Shown: positions 8,789-17,567 of the stretch, one piece after another
Layout of the letters: each line of letters opens with the position of its first letter
Position numbering within the stretch: the first letter of the stretch is position 1
Source of the DNA: Ferrovibrio terrae
GTDB lineage: Bacteria > Pseudomonadota > Alphaproteobacteria > Ferrovibrionales > Ferrovibrionaceae
DNA: 64,000 bases
Assembly (NCBI RefSeq): GCF_007197755.1
Contig: NZ_CP041636.1
Coordinates: 1,028,001-1,092,000, forward strand
Direction: 5' to 3'
Program-made: the position numbers and the translations under genes
The notes under the pieces: generated by a model
The model's input: only the letters and a program-made list of their open reading frames with translations
The model's database searches: none
What the model was told of the DNA's origin: nothing

Positions 8789-9685
8789 ATGGAATTCAAC
8801 TGGCTGGAAGATTTTCTGGCGCTGGCCGAAGCGGGCAATTTCTCTCGCGCCGCCGAAGCCCGGCATATGACGCAGCCGGCCTTCAGCCGCCGCATCCGCG
8901 CGCTGGAGGACTGGGCCGGCGTGATGCTGTTCGACCGTTCGGCCCAGCCGGTGAAGCTCACGGCCGCCGGCGAGCAGTTCATGCCCGCAGTGCGCGACAT
9001 GCTGCGCCGTCTGGCGCAGGCGCGCGACGAGGCGCGCCAGGCCGAACAGGCCGAGACCGCGACACTGATCTTCGCCGCGACGCAGGCGCTGTCGCTCACC
9101 TTCTTCCCCGGCTGGCTGCGCGGGCTGGATATCGCGGCACGCCTTGGCGCGATCCGCCTGATGTCGGGCAGCATGCAGGCCGGCGAGGAAGCTCTTTTAC
9201 AGGGCCAGAGCCAGTTCCTGCTCTGCCACGGCCATGATGCCGTGGCCAACCGCCTGCCACCGGATCGCTTTCTCTATCGCCGGCTGGCGCAGGATCGCCT
9301 GCTGCCGGTCTGTGCACCCGACGCAAACGGCGGGCCTTCGCACGCGCTGGATGGCGCGAAGCAGCCCCTGCCCTATCTCGCCTATGCCGAGGATTCAGGC
9401 CTCGGCCGTATCGTCACGGCCATGCTGGGCCGGCGCGAGACGAGTCTGCCCTTGCGTGTCAGCTTCATCGCGCCGCAAGGCACCGTGCTTCGTGCCATGG
9501 CGCGCGACGGACGCGGCATCGCCTGGCTGCCCGACAGTTTGATCGAGGACGATCTGGCGGCCAAAACGCTGGTGCTGGCGGGCGACGAAGCCTGGATCAT
9601 CCCGGTCGATATACGGCTCTATCGCCAGCGCGAGCGCGGCACCAGAATCGCGGAGGATTTCTGGTCAGCCGTGCAGGAAGCCTGA
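8789..9685 (+). CDS. LysR-family regulator, HypT-like subgroup
   Basis: 298 residues with an N-terminal winged helix-turn-helix (about 5-62; FSRAAEARHMTQPAFSRRIRALE) and a periplasmic-binding-fold effector domain. Several stretches (NWLEDFLALAEAGNFSRAA, PAFSRRIRALE, DGRGIAWLPDSLI) recall E. coli HypT (YjiE) and its relatives. It is divergent from tarD across 112 bp containing a nested inverted repeat (8736-8777), so it probably regulates tarD and itself. Its 3' end overlaps the convergent TSUP permease gene by 21 bp. Whether it senses an oxidant, as HypT does, or a tartrate-like ligand is unknown. Confidence 0.87.
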   Translation: MEFNWLEDFLALAEAGNFSRAAEARHMTQPAFSRRIRALEDWAGVMLFDRSAQPVKLTAAGEQFMPAVRDMLRRLAQARDEARQAEQAETATLIFAATQALSLTFFPGWLRGLDIAARLGAIRLMSGSMQAGEEALLQGQSQFLLCHGHDAVANRLPPDRFLYRRLAQDRLLPVCAPDANGGPSHALDGAKQPLPYLAYAEDSGLGRIVTAMLGRRETSLPLRVSFIAPQGTVLRAMARDGRGIAWLPDSLIEDDLAAKTLVLAGDEAWIIPVDIRLYRQRERGTRIAEDFWSAVQEA

Positions 9686-10426
9686 GAGGCCGTCCCATAA
9701 GAGTTTCAGCGCTGTGATCACCAGCAGGCTGTAGCAGGCACGATAGAGCTGGCGCTGGTCGAGCCGCTCATGCAGGCGCCAGCCGAGCCAGACGCCGAGC
9801 GGCGCCACCGGCAGGCAGACCGCCATCAAGACCCAGGTCTTAGCATCGGGCTGGCCGAGATAGAGCCACGGCCCAACCTTCACGGCATTCGCCACGGTGA
9901 AGAACAGGCTGGTCGTGCCGGCATACACCACTTTGGAAAGACCGAGCGGCAGCAGATACATCGCCAGCGGCGGTCCGCCGGAATGCGCCACCATGGTCGT
10001 AATGCCAGAGGCAAATCCCGCGAGCAGGCCTTTCGCGGGCACGCGCGGTTTCGTCTGCACCTGCCCGCCGCTGCGGAACCAGAGCCCGGCGAACAGCAGC
10101 GTGATCAGCGCCATTGCGATCTCGATGAGATGGCGATCCAGCACCGACAGCAGCAGCCAGCCGGCCGCGATGCCTATCACCAGCATTGGCAGCAACAGTT
10201 TCGCATCCGGTTTCGACCAGGTGCCCGGCCGCCAGAAGAAAAACGCGACGATGTCGATGGCGATGAACAGCGGCGCCAGCACCGTGCCCGCTGTGATCGG
10301 GTCCATCGCCAGCGACAGCACCGGAATGCCAACAATGGCAAAGCCGCCGCCGAACGCGCCGCGCATGAAGGCGATCAGGAAGACGCCGAGGGAGGCGACA
10401 AGAAAGGGAAAGAGTTCGGGGAGCAT
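9665..10426 (-). CDS. TSUP (TauE/SafE) family membrane permease
   Basis: 253 residues with about eight hydrophobic segments and the TSUP landmarks: an N-terminal FGGGFAIVGIPVLSL repeat, then GITTMVAHSGGPPLAMYLLP in the second half. Members export or import sulfite, sulfonates, organic anions and similar compounds. Its location beside tarD and a LysR regulator suggests it might move a carboxylate linked to that pathway, but no sequence feature fixes the substrate. It is convergent with lysR (21-bp overlap) and is preceded at its 5' side by a palindromic repeat element. Confidence 0.88.
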   Translation of the reverse strand: MLPELFPFLVASLGVFLIAFMRGAFGGGFAIVGIPVLSLAMDPITAGTVLAPLFIAIDIVAFFFWRPGTWSKPDAKLLLPMLVIGIAAGWLLLSVLDRHLIEIAMALITLLFAGLWFRSGGQVQTKPRVPAKGLLAGFASGITTMVAHSGGPPLAMYLLPLGLSKVVYAGTTSLFFTVANAVKVGPWLYLGQPDAKTWVLMAVCLPVAPLGVWLGWRLHERLDQRQLYRACYSLLVITALKLLWDGLSGFLHG

Positions 10427-10434
10427 CTTCTATA

Positions 10435-10512
10435 CCGTCACCCCGGCCTTGACCCGGGGTCCCATTTGTTGGGACAGAAAAATGGGATTCCCGCTTTTCG
10501 CGGTAATGACGA
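10435..10512. repeat. Palindromic intergenic repeat, subfamily alpha (copy 1)
   Basis: An element bounded by CGTCA and TGACG with two internal hairpins: CCCCGG-CCTTGA-CCCGGGG and CCCGC-TTTT-CGCGG, joined by an arm CCCATTT ... AAATGGG. It closely matches the copy at 55994-56069. It sits between the start of the TSUP gene and the stop of the N-acetylmuramoyl amidase gene. Transcribed, it could fold into a Y-shaped structure. Confidence 0.85.
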
Positions 10513-10524
10513 ACTATGCGCCGA

Positions 10525-11358
10525 TCACGCCTCGCGCAGGTCCATCGCGACGGGGGCGATCTGGTCGGCAAGGTAGCGCGCCAGGTCAGCGCGGGATTTC
10601 GCGTTGCGCAGGATTTTCTCATCCTGCGGATTGGACAGGAAACCGGTTTCGATCAGCACGCTGGGCAAAGCCGGCGAACGCAGCACGGCGAAATTCGCCG
10701 CCCGCATCGGGTTTTCCAGCAGCTGCACGCGATGGCCCACGCCAGTGACAATACGCTTCTTGGCGGACAGCGAAGCATTGTGGCCATGGCGGCGCGCCAG
10801 ATCGATCAGGATCGCCGCGGTCTGCTTGTCGGTCGCGCCGGCATCGAAGCCGTAGATCGCATCGACCTGGTTCTCGCGGTCGGCGAGCCGGCGAGCGAAG
10901 TCATCCGTCGCCTTTTCAGCGCGGGTATAGGCCGAGAGGCCACGCGCTGACCTGTTCGGTGCGGCATCGGCATGGATCGAGATGAACAGATCGGCATGCT
11001 TCTCATGCGCAAACGCCACACGGCTGGGCAGCGGGATGTAAGTGTCGCGGTCACGGGTGAGGAAGACCTTGATGTCGGAACGGCCGGCCAGCGCCTGGCG
11101 GATGCTCTGGCAGACCGAAAGCGTGACGTCCTTCTCTTCCGTTCCGGTGACGCCGATGGCGCCCGGGTCGCGGCCGCCATGGCCCGGATCGAGAATGACG
11201 ACGGCCGGCGCGCGCGGCGGCATTTTCGGCGCATTGGGCGTCGGCTTGCGGCCCGGCAGCGGCGGCGACTTGCGCGCAGCAGCGTCCGCCCATGACGGCA
11301 CTGCGGCACTGCCAAGCAGGCCGACCAGCGATGAGATGATGAAGCGACGCGTATACAT
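10525..11358 (-). CDS. N-acetylmuramoyl-L-alanine amidase (AmiC/Amidase_3 type)
   Basis: 277 residues. An N-terminal MYTRRFIISSLVGLLGSAAV leader with a twin arginine and a hydrophobic stretch suggests export, possibly by Tat. The catalytic Amidase_3 domain spans about 52-270, with zinc ligands His60 (DPGHGG), Glu75 and His129 (SIHADA) and catalytic Glu237 (LIETGFLSN). It cleaves the bond between muramic acid and the peptide stem during cell separation or turnover. There is no AMIN domain, unlike E. coli AmiC, so septal targeting must differ or be absent. Confidence 0.93.
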   Translation of the reverse strand: MYTRRFIISSLVGLLGSAAVPSWADAAARKSPPLPGRKPTPNAPKMPPRAPAVVILDPGHGGRDPGAIGVTGTEEKDVTLSVCQSIRQALAGRSDIKVFLTRDRDTYIPLPSRVAFAHEKHADLFISIHADAAPNRSARGLSAYTRAEKATDDFARRLADRENQVDAIYGFDAGATDKQTAAILIDLARRHGHNASLSAKKRIVTGVGHRVQLLENPMRAANFAVLRSPALPSVLIETGFLSNPQDEKILRNAKSRADLARYLADQIAPVAMDLREA

Positions 11359-11506
11359 GACCGAATCGGGAGCCTGTTTGCGAATCGGTGGAAACTGCGC
11401 GGACGATAGAGTCCGCCGGACTCCTCTGCAAGAAAAGTCCGTAACTTAGCCTGTCAGCAGATGGTGAATGCTTCGTTAAGGGCGATCGCCGGTGGGGTCG
11501 ACAGAC

Positions 11507-12484
11507 TCACTCGACCGTGTATTTCGCCCGCACGTCGTATTTGTTCGTCTTGGCCCAGCCCTCGATCAGCTTCTCGAGCGCCGAATTCGGCTTCTCCGGC
11601 AGCACCAGCTTCAGCTTCACATACTGGTCGCCGCGCTGGTCCGAAGCGCCGCCCTTCAGCGGGAAACCGCGACCTTTCAGGCGCAACGTGGTGCCCGAAC
11701 TGGCGCCCTTGGGCACGCCGACCGCCACCATGCCATCGATGGTGGGCACAGGAATCTTGGCGCCGAGAATGGCTTCATCCAGCGTGACCGGCAGTTCGAG
11801 ATGCAAGTCGTCGCCCTGGCGGCTGAAAAAGGCATGCGGCTCGACCGTCACCTCGATCAGTGCGTCACCGGCTTCGCCGCTGTTGCGGCCGGCATCACCC
11901 TGGTGGCGCAGGCGGATCTGCTGGCCATCGCCCAGGCCGGGCGGAATGGTGACATCGAGCTGCTTGCCATCGGGCATGGTGAGGCGGCGCTTGCAGCCAC
12001 GCGCGGCATCAAGGAAGCCGATCTTCAGATTGAAATGACGGTCGGCACCACGCATCGGCCGGTTGGCATTGCGCGCGCCGAAACCGGCACCAGCGCCACC
12101 AGCCCCGCGGCCGCGCCGCATCTGGCCGAAAATCTCGTCGAAAATATCCTCACCGCCGGCATTGGGATCAAAGCCGAAGCCGCCGCCGGCAGCGCCGCCG
12201 AACGGCCCGCCGCCCGCACCACCCGCGCGATGAGCGCCGCCACCGAAACCGCGCGCCCGCGGCTGGCCGGCGGCATCGATCTCGCCGCGATCGTATTTGC
12301 CGCGTTTGTCGGCATCGCCGAGCAGATCGTAGGCCGCCGAGATTTCCTTGAAGCGGTCGGACGCCTTTTCATTGCCCTGGTTGCGGTCGGGATGGAATTC
12401 CTTCGCCAGCTTGCGATAGGCCTTGCGCAGGTCTTCGTTGCTGACACCGCGCGCCACACCCAGAACCTGATAGGGATCACGCAT
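11507..12484 (-). CDS. J-domain chaperone, CbpA/DnaJ-like without zinc finger
   Basis: About 325 residues. The N-terminal J domain carries HPD (residues 31-33 from the ATG at 12484) in KEFHPDRNQGNEKA. A long Gly/Ala/Phe-rich linker follows (about 70-140), then the two beta-barrel substrate-binding domains (FNLKIGFLDAARG ... VTIPPGLGDGQQIRLRHQG ... VPTIDGMVAVGVPKG). The CxxCxGxG zinc-finger repeats of true DnaJ are absent, so it is a type II (CbpA-like) co-chaperone for DnaK. A TTG nine bases upstream is an alternative start. The gene follows a Sel1-repeat gene by 12 bp on the same strand. Confidence 0.92.
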   Translation of the reverse strand: MRDPYQVLGVARGVSNEDLRKAYRKLAKEFHPDRNQGNEKASDRFKEISAAYDLLGDADKRGKYDRGEIDAAGQPRARGFGGGAHRAGGAGGGPFGGAAGGGFGFDPNAGGEDIFDEIFGQMRRGRGAGGAGAGFGARNANRPMRGADRHFNLKIGFLDAARGCKRRLTMPDGKQLDVTIPPGLGDGQQIRLRHQGDAGRNSGEAGDALIEVTVEPHAFFSRQGDDLHLELPVTLDEAILGAKIPVPTIDGMVAVGVPKGASSGTTLRLKGRGFPLKGGASDQRGDQYVKLKLVLPEKPNSALEKLIEGWAKTNKYDVRAKYTVE

Positions 12485-12496
12485 CCTGCTCAATCC

Positions 12497-13435
12497 TCAA
12501 GGCTTGCTGTCCTGGCCATCAGCAGGCGGTTCGGCCGTTTCGTCCGGCGACGAGGTGAAGATATCAGGGATCGAGACGCCACCACCCGAAGAAATCGCCG
12601 AATAGAAACGGCTGAGGAAGCCGGGCCGGCCGTCGTCTGCCGGCTGCTCGTCAGCAGCCGGAGGCGACGGGAGAGTCGCTGGGGGTTCGGCGGGCGCGGC
12701 AACGACCGGCGGGGGCGCCGGAGTTGCCGGCTGGGCCGGCATCGTTGCGGCGGTTTCGGTTTTGCTGTCGGCAGCAGCCGCCTGCGGGACAGGCATTTGC
12801 GGGACAGGTGTCTGCGCTGCGGGCACCGGCGGCGCGGCAGTCTCCGCGACGGGCAGATTGACGCCCGAGACCAGTGGCGGTTCGGTCGCCTTCACCAGCT
12901 GCGACAGGCGCTCGATCGCTTCCGGCTGACCCGACTTGGCGGCGAGATTGTACCAGCCGAGCGCGCGCGCCTCGTTCTTCTCGACGCCGAGGCCCAGTTC
13001 ATACATCAGACCGAGATTGTATTGTGCCACCGCCAGATTCTGCACGGCAGCGGCGGCAAACCATTTATGCGCCTCGTCGTAGTCGACCGGCGTGCCTTCT
13101 TCGCCCTGCAGATAGATCGCGGCGAGATTGGCCTGCGCCCGCGAGAAACCCTTCTCGGCCGCAAGGCGATACCAGTGAATGGCCTGGGCAATGTCCTTCT
13201 CGACGCCCTGACCCCAGCGGTAGAGATGGCCGATGTTGCGCATCGCCGCCACGTCGCCGCGATTGGCCAGCGGCAGCCAGGCCTCGTAGGCCGCCTTGTG
13301 GTCGCCGGCCTCGTAGGCGCGCACGCCCTGCACGAAATCCGCTTTTGCCGCCGGCGCAAACAGCAGCGCGCAGCTCAGCAGCGCGACCTGCGCCACGGCC
13401 AGCAGCGCGTGAGGCTTATGTGCGGCTGCAGGCAT
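12497..13435 (-). CDS. Sel1-repeat (TPR-like) exported protein
   Basis: About 312 residues with an N-terminal signal peptide (LLSCALLFAPAAKA then DF). Four or so Sel1 repeats follow (about 35-180), for example AMRNIGHLYRWGQGVEKDIA and AQYNLGLMYELGLGVEKNEA. The C-terminal third is Pro/Ala-rich low-complexity sequence. Sel1 proteins scaffold protein-protein contacts, here probably in the periplasm. The ATG at 13435 is chosen over a TTG nine bases upstream that overlaps the stop of the preceding gene. Spacing suggests one transcript with the glycine-zipper lipoprotein and the J protein. Specific partners cannot be named. Confidence 0.85.
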   Translation of the reverse strand: MPAAAHKPHALLAVAQVALLSCALLFAPAAKADFVQGVRAYEAGDHKAAYEAWLPLANRGDVAAMRNIGHLYRWGQGVEKDIAQAIHWYRLAAEKGFSRAQANLAAIYLQGEEGTPVDYDEAHKWFAAAAVQNLAVAQYNLGLMYELGLGVEKNEARALGWYNLAAKSGQPEAIERLSQLVKATEPPLVSGVNLPVAETAAPPVPAAQTPVPQMPVPQAAAADSKTETAATMPAQPATPAPPPVVAAPAEPPATLPSPPAADEQPADDGRPGFLSRFYSAISSGGGVSIPDIFTSSPDETAEPPADGQDSKP

Positions 13436-13440
13436 GCGGA

Positions 13441-13941
13441 TCAACCGTTGACGACTTTCCAGCTGCCGTCGGGCTGGCGGCAGGCAGTGCCAAAGGCCTG
13501 CTCGGTCTTGCCGCCCACCGTGACGGACTGCTGGAACTCGCGGCAGTAATCGCCATTGCTGGCGGTGCCTTCGCGCGTCGGCGTCACCGTGCCGGAATTG
13601 CCGCTGTCAGGATTGCGCCAGGAAATCGGCTGGCCGATCGGCGCGGTGGTGGCCCGGTTGCTGGCCTTTTCCATTTCCGCCTTGTCGGCCTTGTCCAGCG
13701 AAGAGCCGATCTGGTTGCCGAGATAGGCGCCCGCCAGCGCGCCGGCCGCGACGCCGACCAACTGGCCGGTGCCCTTGCCGAACTGCGCGCCCAGCACAGC
13801 ACCGCCGATGCCACCCAGCACCGTGCCGACATTTTCCTTGTTCATCCCGCCGGAGCCATCGTTGTTCTGGCAGCCGGAGACCAGCAGGGCGCTGGCCAGT
13901 GCAGGGATCAGGAGCAGGCGGACAGGAAGACGGACGGTCAT
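13441..13941 (-). CDS. 17-kDa surface antigen-like glycine-zipper lipoprotein
   Basis: 166 residues. The signal peptide ends in a lipobox (ALLVSGC, Cys24), so it should be lipidated and probably placed in the outer membrane. Residues about 38-80 form a glycine-zipper membrane motif ([18 protein letters not shown], then GAALAG-like repeats). The C-terminal part holds the conserved CREFQQSV and [12 protein letters not shown] segments of the Rickettsia 17-kDa antigen/Omp17 family. These are abundant envelope proteins of unclear function. The stop is only a few bases from the Sel1 gene start. Confidence 0.88.
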   Translation of the reverse strand: MTVRLPVRLLLIPALASALLVSGCQNNDGSGGMNKENVGTVLGGIGGAVLGAQFGKGTGQLVGVAAGALAGAYLGNQIGSSLDKADKAEMEKASNRATTAPIGQPISWRNPDSGNSGTVTPTREGTASNGDYCREFQQSVTVGGKTEQAFGTACRQPDGSWKVVNG

Positions 13942-14091
13942 CGGAAAGCCTCATGCAATGCGAAATGGCGCCGCGGTGCCGCGTGTTGCGGGCCGTCCGG
14001 CTGCGTTAACACACAGTATATTGGGCGGGTTAACGCCCCCGCAAGGCGGCGGCCCGGCGATTGCCGGCCCGAATCGTTCCCGGCCCGGCAC

Positions 14092-14122
14092 AAAAAAGCC
14101 GGCCCGGGGGTCCGGGCCGGCT
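14092..14122 (-). terminator. Intrinsic terminator of the Bax-like gene
   Basis: On the minus strand an 11-bp perfect GC stem AGCCGGCCCGG / CCGGGCCGGCT with a 4-nt loop is followed by six T. It lies 26 bp after the stop of the glucosaminidase gene and ends that transcript before the lipoprotein gene. Confidence 0.88.
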
Positions 14123-14148
14123 CTGGCGATCCGACTGAGACCGCTGAA

Positions 14149-15363
14149 TTACGATTTGCCGAAGAAATCCAGCGTGGTCAGCAGCGGCGAGGGCTCGTCG
14201 GCCAGTTTGGCGCTGTCGAACTGGTCCAGCGCGTTCGACTTCATGATCGAACGGATGGTGCGGATGTAATCCTGGCCGCGCACCGAATAGCGATGCAGCG
14301 TGCCGGCCAGCTGATAGCTGTCGGTCGTCTGGCTGCGGTCGCGCATGCCGGCGCGCTTGTCGCGGAACTCGCGATAGCTCGCCTTGGAATTCAGGTTACG
14401 CATATAGGCGGCGACCGAATTCTCCAGGCTCTTGAAGCGCTGCACTTCATAGGTCTCGCCTTCGGGGCGGTTTTCCGGCACCAGGCCGGCGCCCGGAGTC
14501 CAGGTCCACATGCCGAAGACGGCGTTGCCCATCAGCGCGAAACGCGAAGTGCCCCAGCCCGATTCTTCCACGGCCTGGGCCAGCGCCAGACCCGGCGGGA
14601 TCGCATCGACGCGATTCAGAAGTTCGGCGGTGTCGATGTCTTCGACGCCATAGAGTTCGGCCATCTGTGCCAGCCACTGCTGGTCGCGGGCCGACAGCGC
14701 AGCGCCGATCTGGGTGCGCTGATGCAGCTGCTCCAGACGATTGCGGTCAGCGGTGATGCGCTCGTTCTCGCGCAGGATATGCGGCAGCATCACCTTCAGG
14801 AAGGCGCGCTTGCGCTTCTCGGTCAGGTTGACGTCGGCGATATCGACCGGCAGTGAGGCGAGGAAGATGCGCGGCACTTCCACTTGGCCGGCGGGATTGC
14901 GCAGCTCGGCGAGATCAAAGCCCTGCTGCTCGAAACGCGCCAGCATGGCATCGACGGTGCGTTCGGTTTCGGCGCGCATGGCGGTGCGATGCGGCGAGAA
15001 CTGGCGCACTTCGGCAATGCGGCGCGAGGCTTCTGCCGCGCTGATCGCCGGCGCGTCGTCTTTCTTCTCCCTGGAGACGGCATCGGCCACCACGCTGCTG
15101 CGCGGTTCGACCACGGCACGCCAGTCGAGCTGCGCGATCTGGCGCAGACGATCCCAGGCATCATGTACGGATTCGCCCACCGACTGGCTCGGCGCGACCT
15201 GCGCCACCTGCATGTCGGGCACGCGCGAAAGCTGGCGGCTCGAAAGCCAACCTACCCCCACTCCGGAAACCAGGCCGACGGCCAGCAACAGGCCAAAACC
15301 GGCAAAAATCAGACGTACGTCCGATCCAATGGCAAGCAATCGCCGATCGCGATGTGCTGTCAT
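14149..15363 (-). CDS. Bax-like membrane-anchored glucosaminidase-domain protein
   Basis: 404 residues. One N-terminal membrane helix (about 16-40, LIFAGFGLLLAVGLVSGVGV) anchors a long helical spacer and a C-terminal glucosaminidase domain. The catalytic region reads ALAQAVEESGWGTSRFA with Glu266 as the likely catalytic acid, followed by the lysozyme-fold segment MGNAVFGMWTWTP. E. coli Bax and relatives share this layout and are predicted to cut glycan strands in the periplasm. The isolated gene ends in a strong terminator; 155 bp separate its start from the nfu gene, with nothing recognisable in between. Confidence 0.88.
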   Translation of the reverse strand: MTAHRDRRLLAIGSDVRLIFAGFGLLLAVGLVSGVGVGWLSSRQLSRVPDMQVAQVAPSQSVGESVHDAWDRLRQIAQLDWRAVVEPRSSVVADAVSREKKDDAPAISAAEASRRIAEVRQFSPHRTAMRAETERTVDAMLARFEQQGFDLAELRNPAGQVEVPRIFLASLPVDIADVNLTEKRKRAFLKVMLPHILRENERITADRNRLEQLHQRTQIGAALSARDQQWLAQMAELYGVEDIDTAELLNRVDAIPPGLALAQAVEESGWGTSRFALMGNAVFGMWTWTPGAGLVPENRPEGETYEVQRFKSLENSVAAYMRNLNSKASYREFRDKRAGMRDRSQTTDSYQLAGTLHRYSVRGQDYIRTIRSIMKSNALDQFDSAKLADEPSPLLTTLDFFGKS

Positions 15364-15518
15364 GGGTCAAACCTCCACAGTTATCAGCGCCAAGCCCACG
15401 GCACAGCCGGCATATCTTCGCCGTACTGCACCGGGCGCTGCCCTATGTGCGATCCCCCACTCAGGAAACGCGGCAAACTGCCGTCAGTTCCGGGAAACCC
15501 CCGAAAACTGGCGGCGAC

Positions 15519-16088
15519 TCAAACGGCCCGAACTTCGGAAACCTCGGGAACGTAATGCTTCAGCATGTTTTCAATGCCGTAGCGCAGGGTTGCCGTCGAA
15601 CTCGGGCAACCGGAACAGGACCCCTGCATCTGCAGCAGGACCACGCCGCGGTCGAAACCGCGGAAAATAATATCGCCGCCATCCTGGGCCACGGCGGGCC
15701 GGACGCGGGTTTCGATCAGTTCCTTGATCTGGGTGACGATCTCGCCATCGGCCGGATCAAACATCTCCTCGACGCCGGAACTGCCGGCATCGGCGTTCAT
15801 GACCGGCAGGCCGGACATGAAATGCTCCATGATGCCACCCAGCAGGGCCGGCTTCAGGACCGTCCAGTCCTGCGCCTCGGCCTTGGTCACGGTCACGAAG
15901 TCGGATCCCAGGAAAACGCCCTCGACGCCGGTCACCGCAAACAGGCGGGTGGCGAGCGGAGATGCCTTGCCCGATTCGGCATCGGTGAAGTCGACCGAGC
16001 CGCCCACGAAGTCGCCACCCAGCACGTCGCGGCCGGGAAGGAACTTCAGGGTCGCCGGATTCGGCGTAGTCTCAGTCTGGATAAACAT
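15519..16088 (-). CDS. NfuA-type Fe-S cluster scaffold/carrier protein
   Basis: 189 residues: an Nfu_N domain (about 1-90, MFIQTETTPNPATLKFLPGR) and a C-terminal NifU-like domain with the cluster-binding pair Cys158-x2-Cys161 in GSCSGCPSSTATL. Such proteins carry 4Fe-4S clusters to apo-enzymes in the cytoplasm. The ATG at 16088 is chosen because the Nfu_N consensus starts there and GAGAGA lies about 10 bp upstream. It is divergent from the cyclase gene. In many alphaproteobacteria this gene follows usp and trpS, as it roughly does here. Confidence 0.94.
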   Translation of the reverse strand: MFIQTETTPNPATLKFLPGRDVLGGDFVGGSVDFTDAESGKASPLATRLFAVTGVEGVFLGSDFVTVTKAEAQDWTVLKPALLGGIMEHFMSGLPVMNADAGSSGVEEMFDPADGEIVTQIKELIETRVRPAVAQDGGDIIFRGFDRGVVLLQMQGSCSGCPSSTATLRYGIENMLKHYVPEVSEVRAV

Positions 16089-16260
16089 GGTCTGGTCTCT
16101 CAGGGTGGACTGGAAATTGGTTGTCGGGTCCGCAAATATCAAGGCTGAAGGCAGTGGCGAAACCGTGGCCGAGACATGAAATTGCGTAGGCAGCGCCAGT
16201 TTTGGAAGATTTTGAATCAATGTGGATAAAATCGCAGGTTGTCCCCAGGGCTGTGGAGCA

Positions 16261-17544
16261 ATGAAGGCACCGGCCGAGGGGGTCACGGAGCTTCCCAACT
16301 GGCCCGATTCGCGGCTTGTTCTGCCGCGCGCCGCCCAGTGGCTGATCGATCACGACGGCAAAGTGACGCCGGTGAGCGAGCTGCTGGACGGATTCTGCCG
16401 TCAGCTGGTGGACGAAGGCGTGCCGCTGTTCCGGGTCACCACCGGACTGCCCTCGATGCATCCCCTGACCCTGACCCGCGCCTTCATCTGGCAGCGCGGC
16501 GAGGGGGTGACCATGGCCGAACGCGGCCATGACATCATGCAGACCGACGAATATCTGAAAAGTCCGATCGCGGTGATCCATCAGGGTGCCGCCGCGATCC
16601 GCCGCCAGCTCGAGCTGCCCGAGACCCCGATGGATTTCGGCATCCTGCCCGAGCTGAAACGGGCCGGGGTGACCGATTACCTGGTACTGCCGATGCGCTT
16701 CACCCAGGGGCCGGGCATGGGGCAATCGGCCGGCCAGAATGTCTCCTTCATGAGCTTTGCCACTGACCGCAAGGGCGGCTTCCGGCCCGATGAGCTGAGT
16801 TACCTGATCGAACTGATGCCGTTGATCTCCCTGCGGCTGGAGCTGGAAGCCTCCCGGCGCATGACCCGCGATCTGCTGACCACCTATCTGGGTCAGAGCG
16901 CGGCCGAACGGGTGCTGAACGGCGATATCCGGCGCGGCCGCGGCTACGAGGTGGAAGCCGCCATCTGGCTGTCCGACCTGCGCGGCTTCACCCAGTTTTC
17001 CGACCGCAACGAGACGGTGGAAGTGGTGGCGACGCTGGATCGCTATTTCGATGCCATGGCCGGACCGATCCAGACGCATGGCGGCGAGGTGCTGAAATTC
17101 ATCGGCGATGGCGTGCTGGCAATCTTCCGCGTCGAGGACGGCAATACGCTGGAAGCCGCCTGCCGCCGCGCGCTGACCGCAGCAGAAAACGCCTTTGCCG
17201 GCCTGCATGAACTGAACCAGGGCCGCGCGATTGCCGGCGTGGCGCCGCTGAAAGTCGGCTTGGGGCTCCATGTCGGCAAGGTGGTGTATGGCAACATCGG
17301 CTCGCGCGACCGGCTCGACTTCACCGTGATCGGCCGCGCGGTGAACGAGGTGGCGCGGCTGGAAGCGCAGACCAAGGCGATCGACAGGCCGCTGCTGGCT
17401 TCGGCCGCCTTCGCCGCGGCGATCAACGGCGATGCCGCCGCGCCCTATCATCTCGATTCAGTCGGCTTCCATGCGCTGCGCGGCGTGCGCGAACCGCAGG
17501 AGCTGTTCACCATGCCGACGGAACGGCTGGCCGGTTACGAATAG
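16261..17544 (+). CDS. Class III adenylate/guanylate cyclase
   Basis: 427 residues. Residues about 15-195 form a GAF-like N-terminal sensory region (unassigned); about 225-400 form the class III cyclase catalytic domain. Metal-binding Asp239 (WLSDLRGFTQFS) and Asp283 (FIGDGVLAIF) are 44 apart, as usual, and the transition-state pair Asn362/Arg366 is in NEVARLE. It therefore looks catalytically competent, making cAMP most likely. The ATG at 16261 follows a GTGGAG ribosome-binding site; a GTG at 16222 is an alternative. No membrane helix, so cytosolic. The signal sensed is unknown. Confidence 0.9.
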   Translation: MKAPAEGVTELPNWPDSRLVLPRAAQWLIDHDGKVTPVSELLDGFCRQLVDEGVPLFRVTTGLPSMHPLTLTRAFIWQRGEGVTMAERGHDIMQTDEYLKSPIAVIHQGAAAIRRQLELPETPMDFGILPELKRAGVTDYLVLPMRFTQGPGMGQSAGQNVSFMSFATDRKGGFRPDELSYLIELMPLISLRLELEASRRMTRDLLTTYLGQSAAERVLNGDIRRGRGYEVEAAIWLSDLRGFTQFSDRNETVEVVATLDRYFDAMAGPIQTHGGEVLKFIGDGVLAIFRVEDGNTLEAACRRALTAAENAFAGLHELNQGRAIAGVAPLKVGLGLHVGKVVYGNIGSRDRLDFTVIGRAVNEVARLEAQTKAIDRPLLASAAFAAAINGDAAAPYHLDSVGFHALRGVREPQELFTMPTERLAGYE

Positions 17545-17567
17545 GGCTGATCAGGTCAGCCAATACT

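Noticed and set aside
12025-12480. 151-codon minus-strand frame overlapping the J-domain gene
   Set aside because: Out-of-frame shadow; the J-domain frame has HPD and the full substrate-binding domain.
11492-13549. 685-codon open frame on the plus strand
   Set aside because: Antisense shadow of the J-domain and Sel1 genes; no recognisable domain.
15364-15518. tRNA or small RNA between the Bax-like and nfu genes
   Set aside because: I looked for cloverleaf arms and a T-loop and found none.
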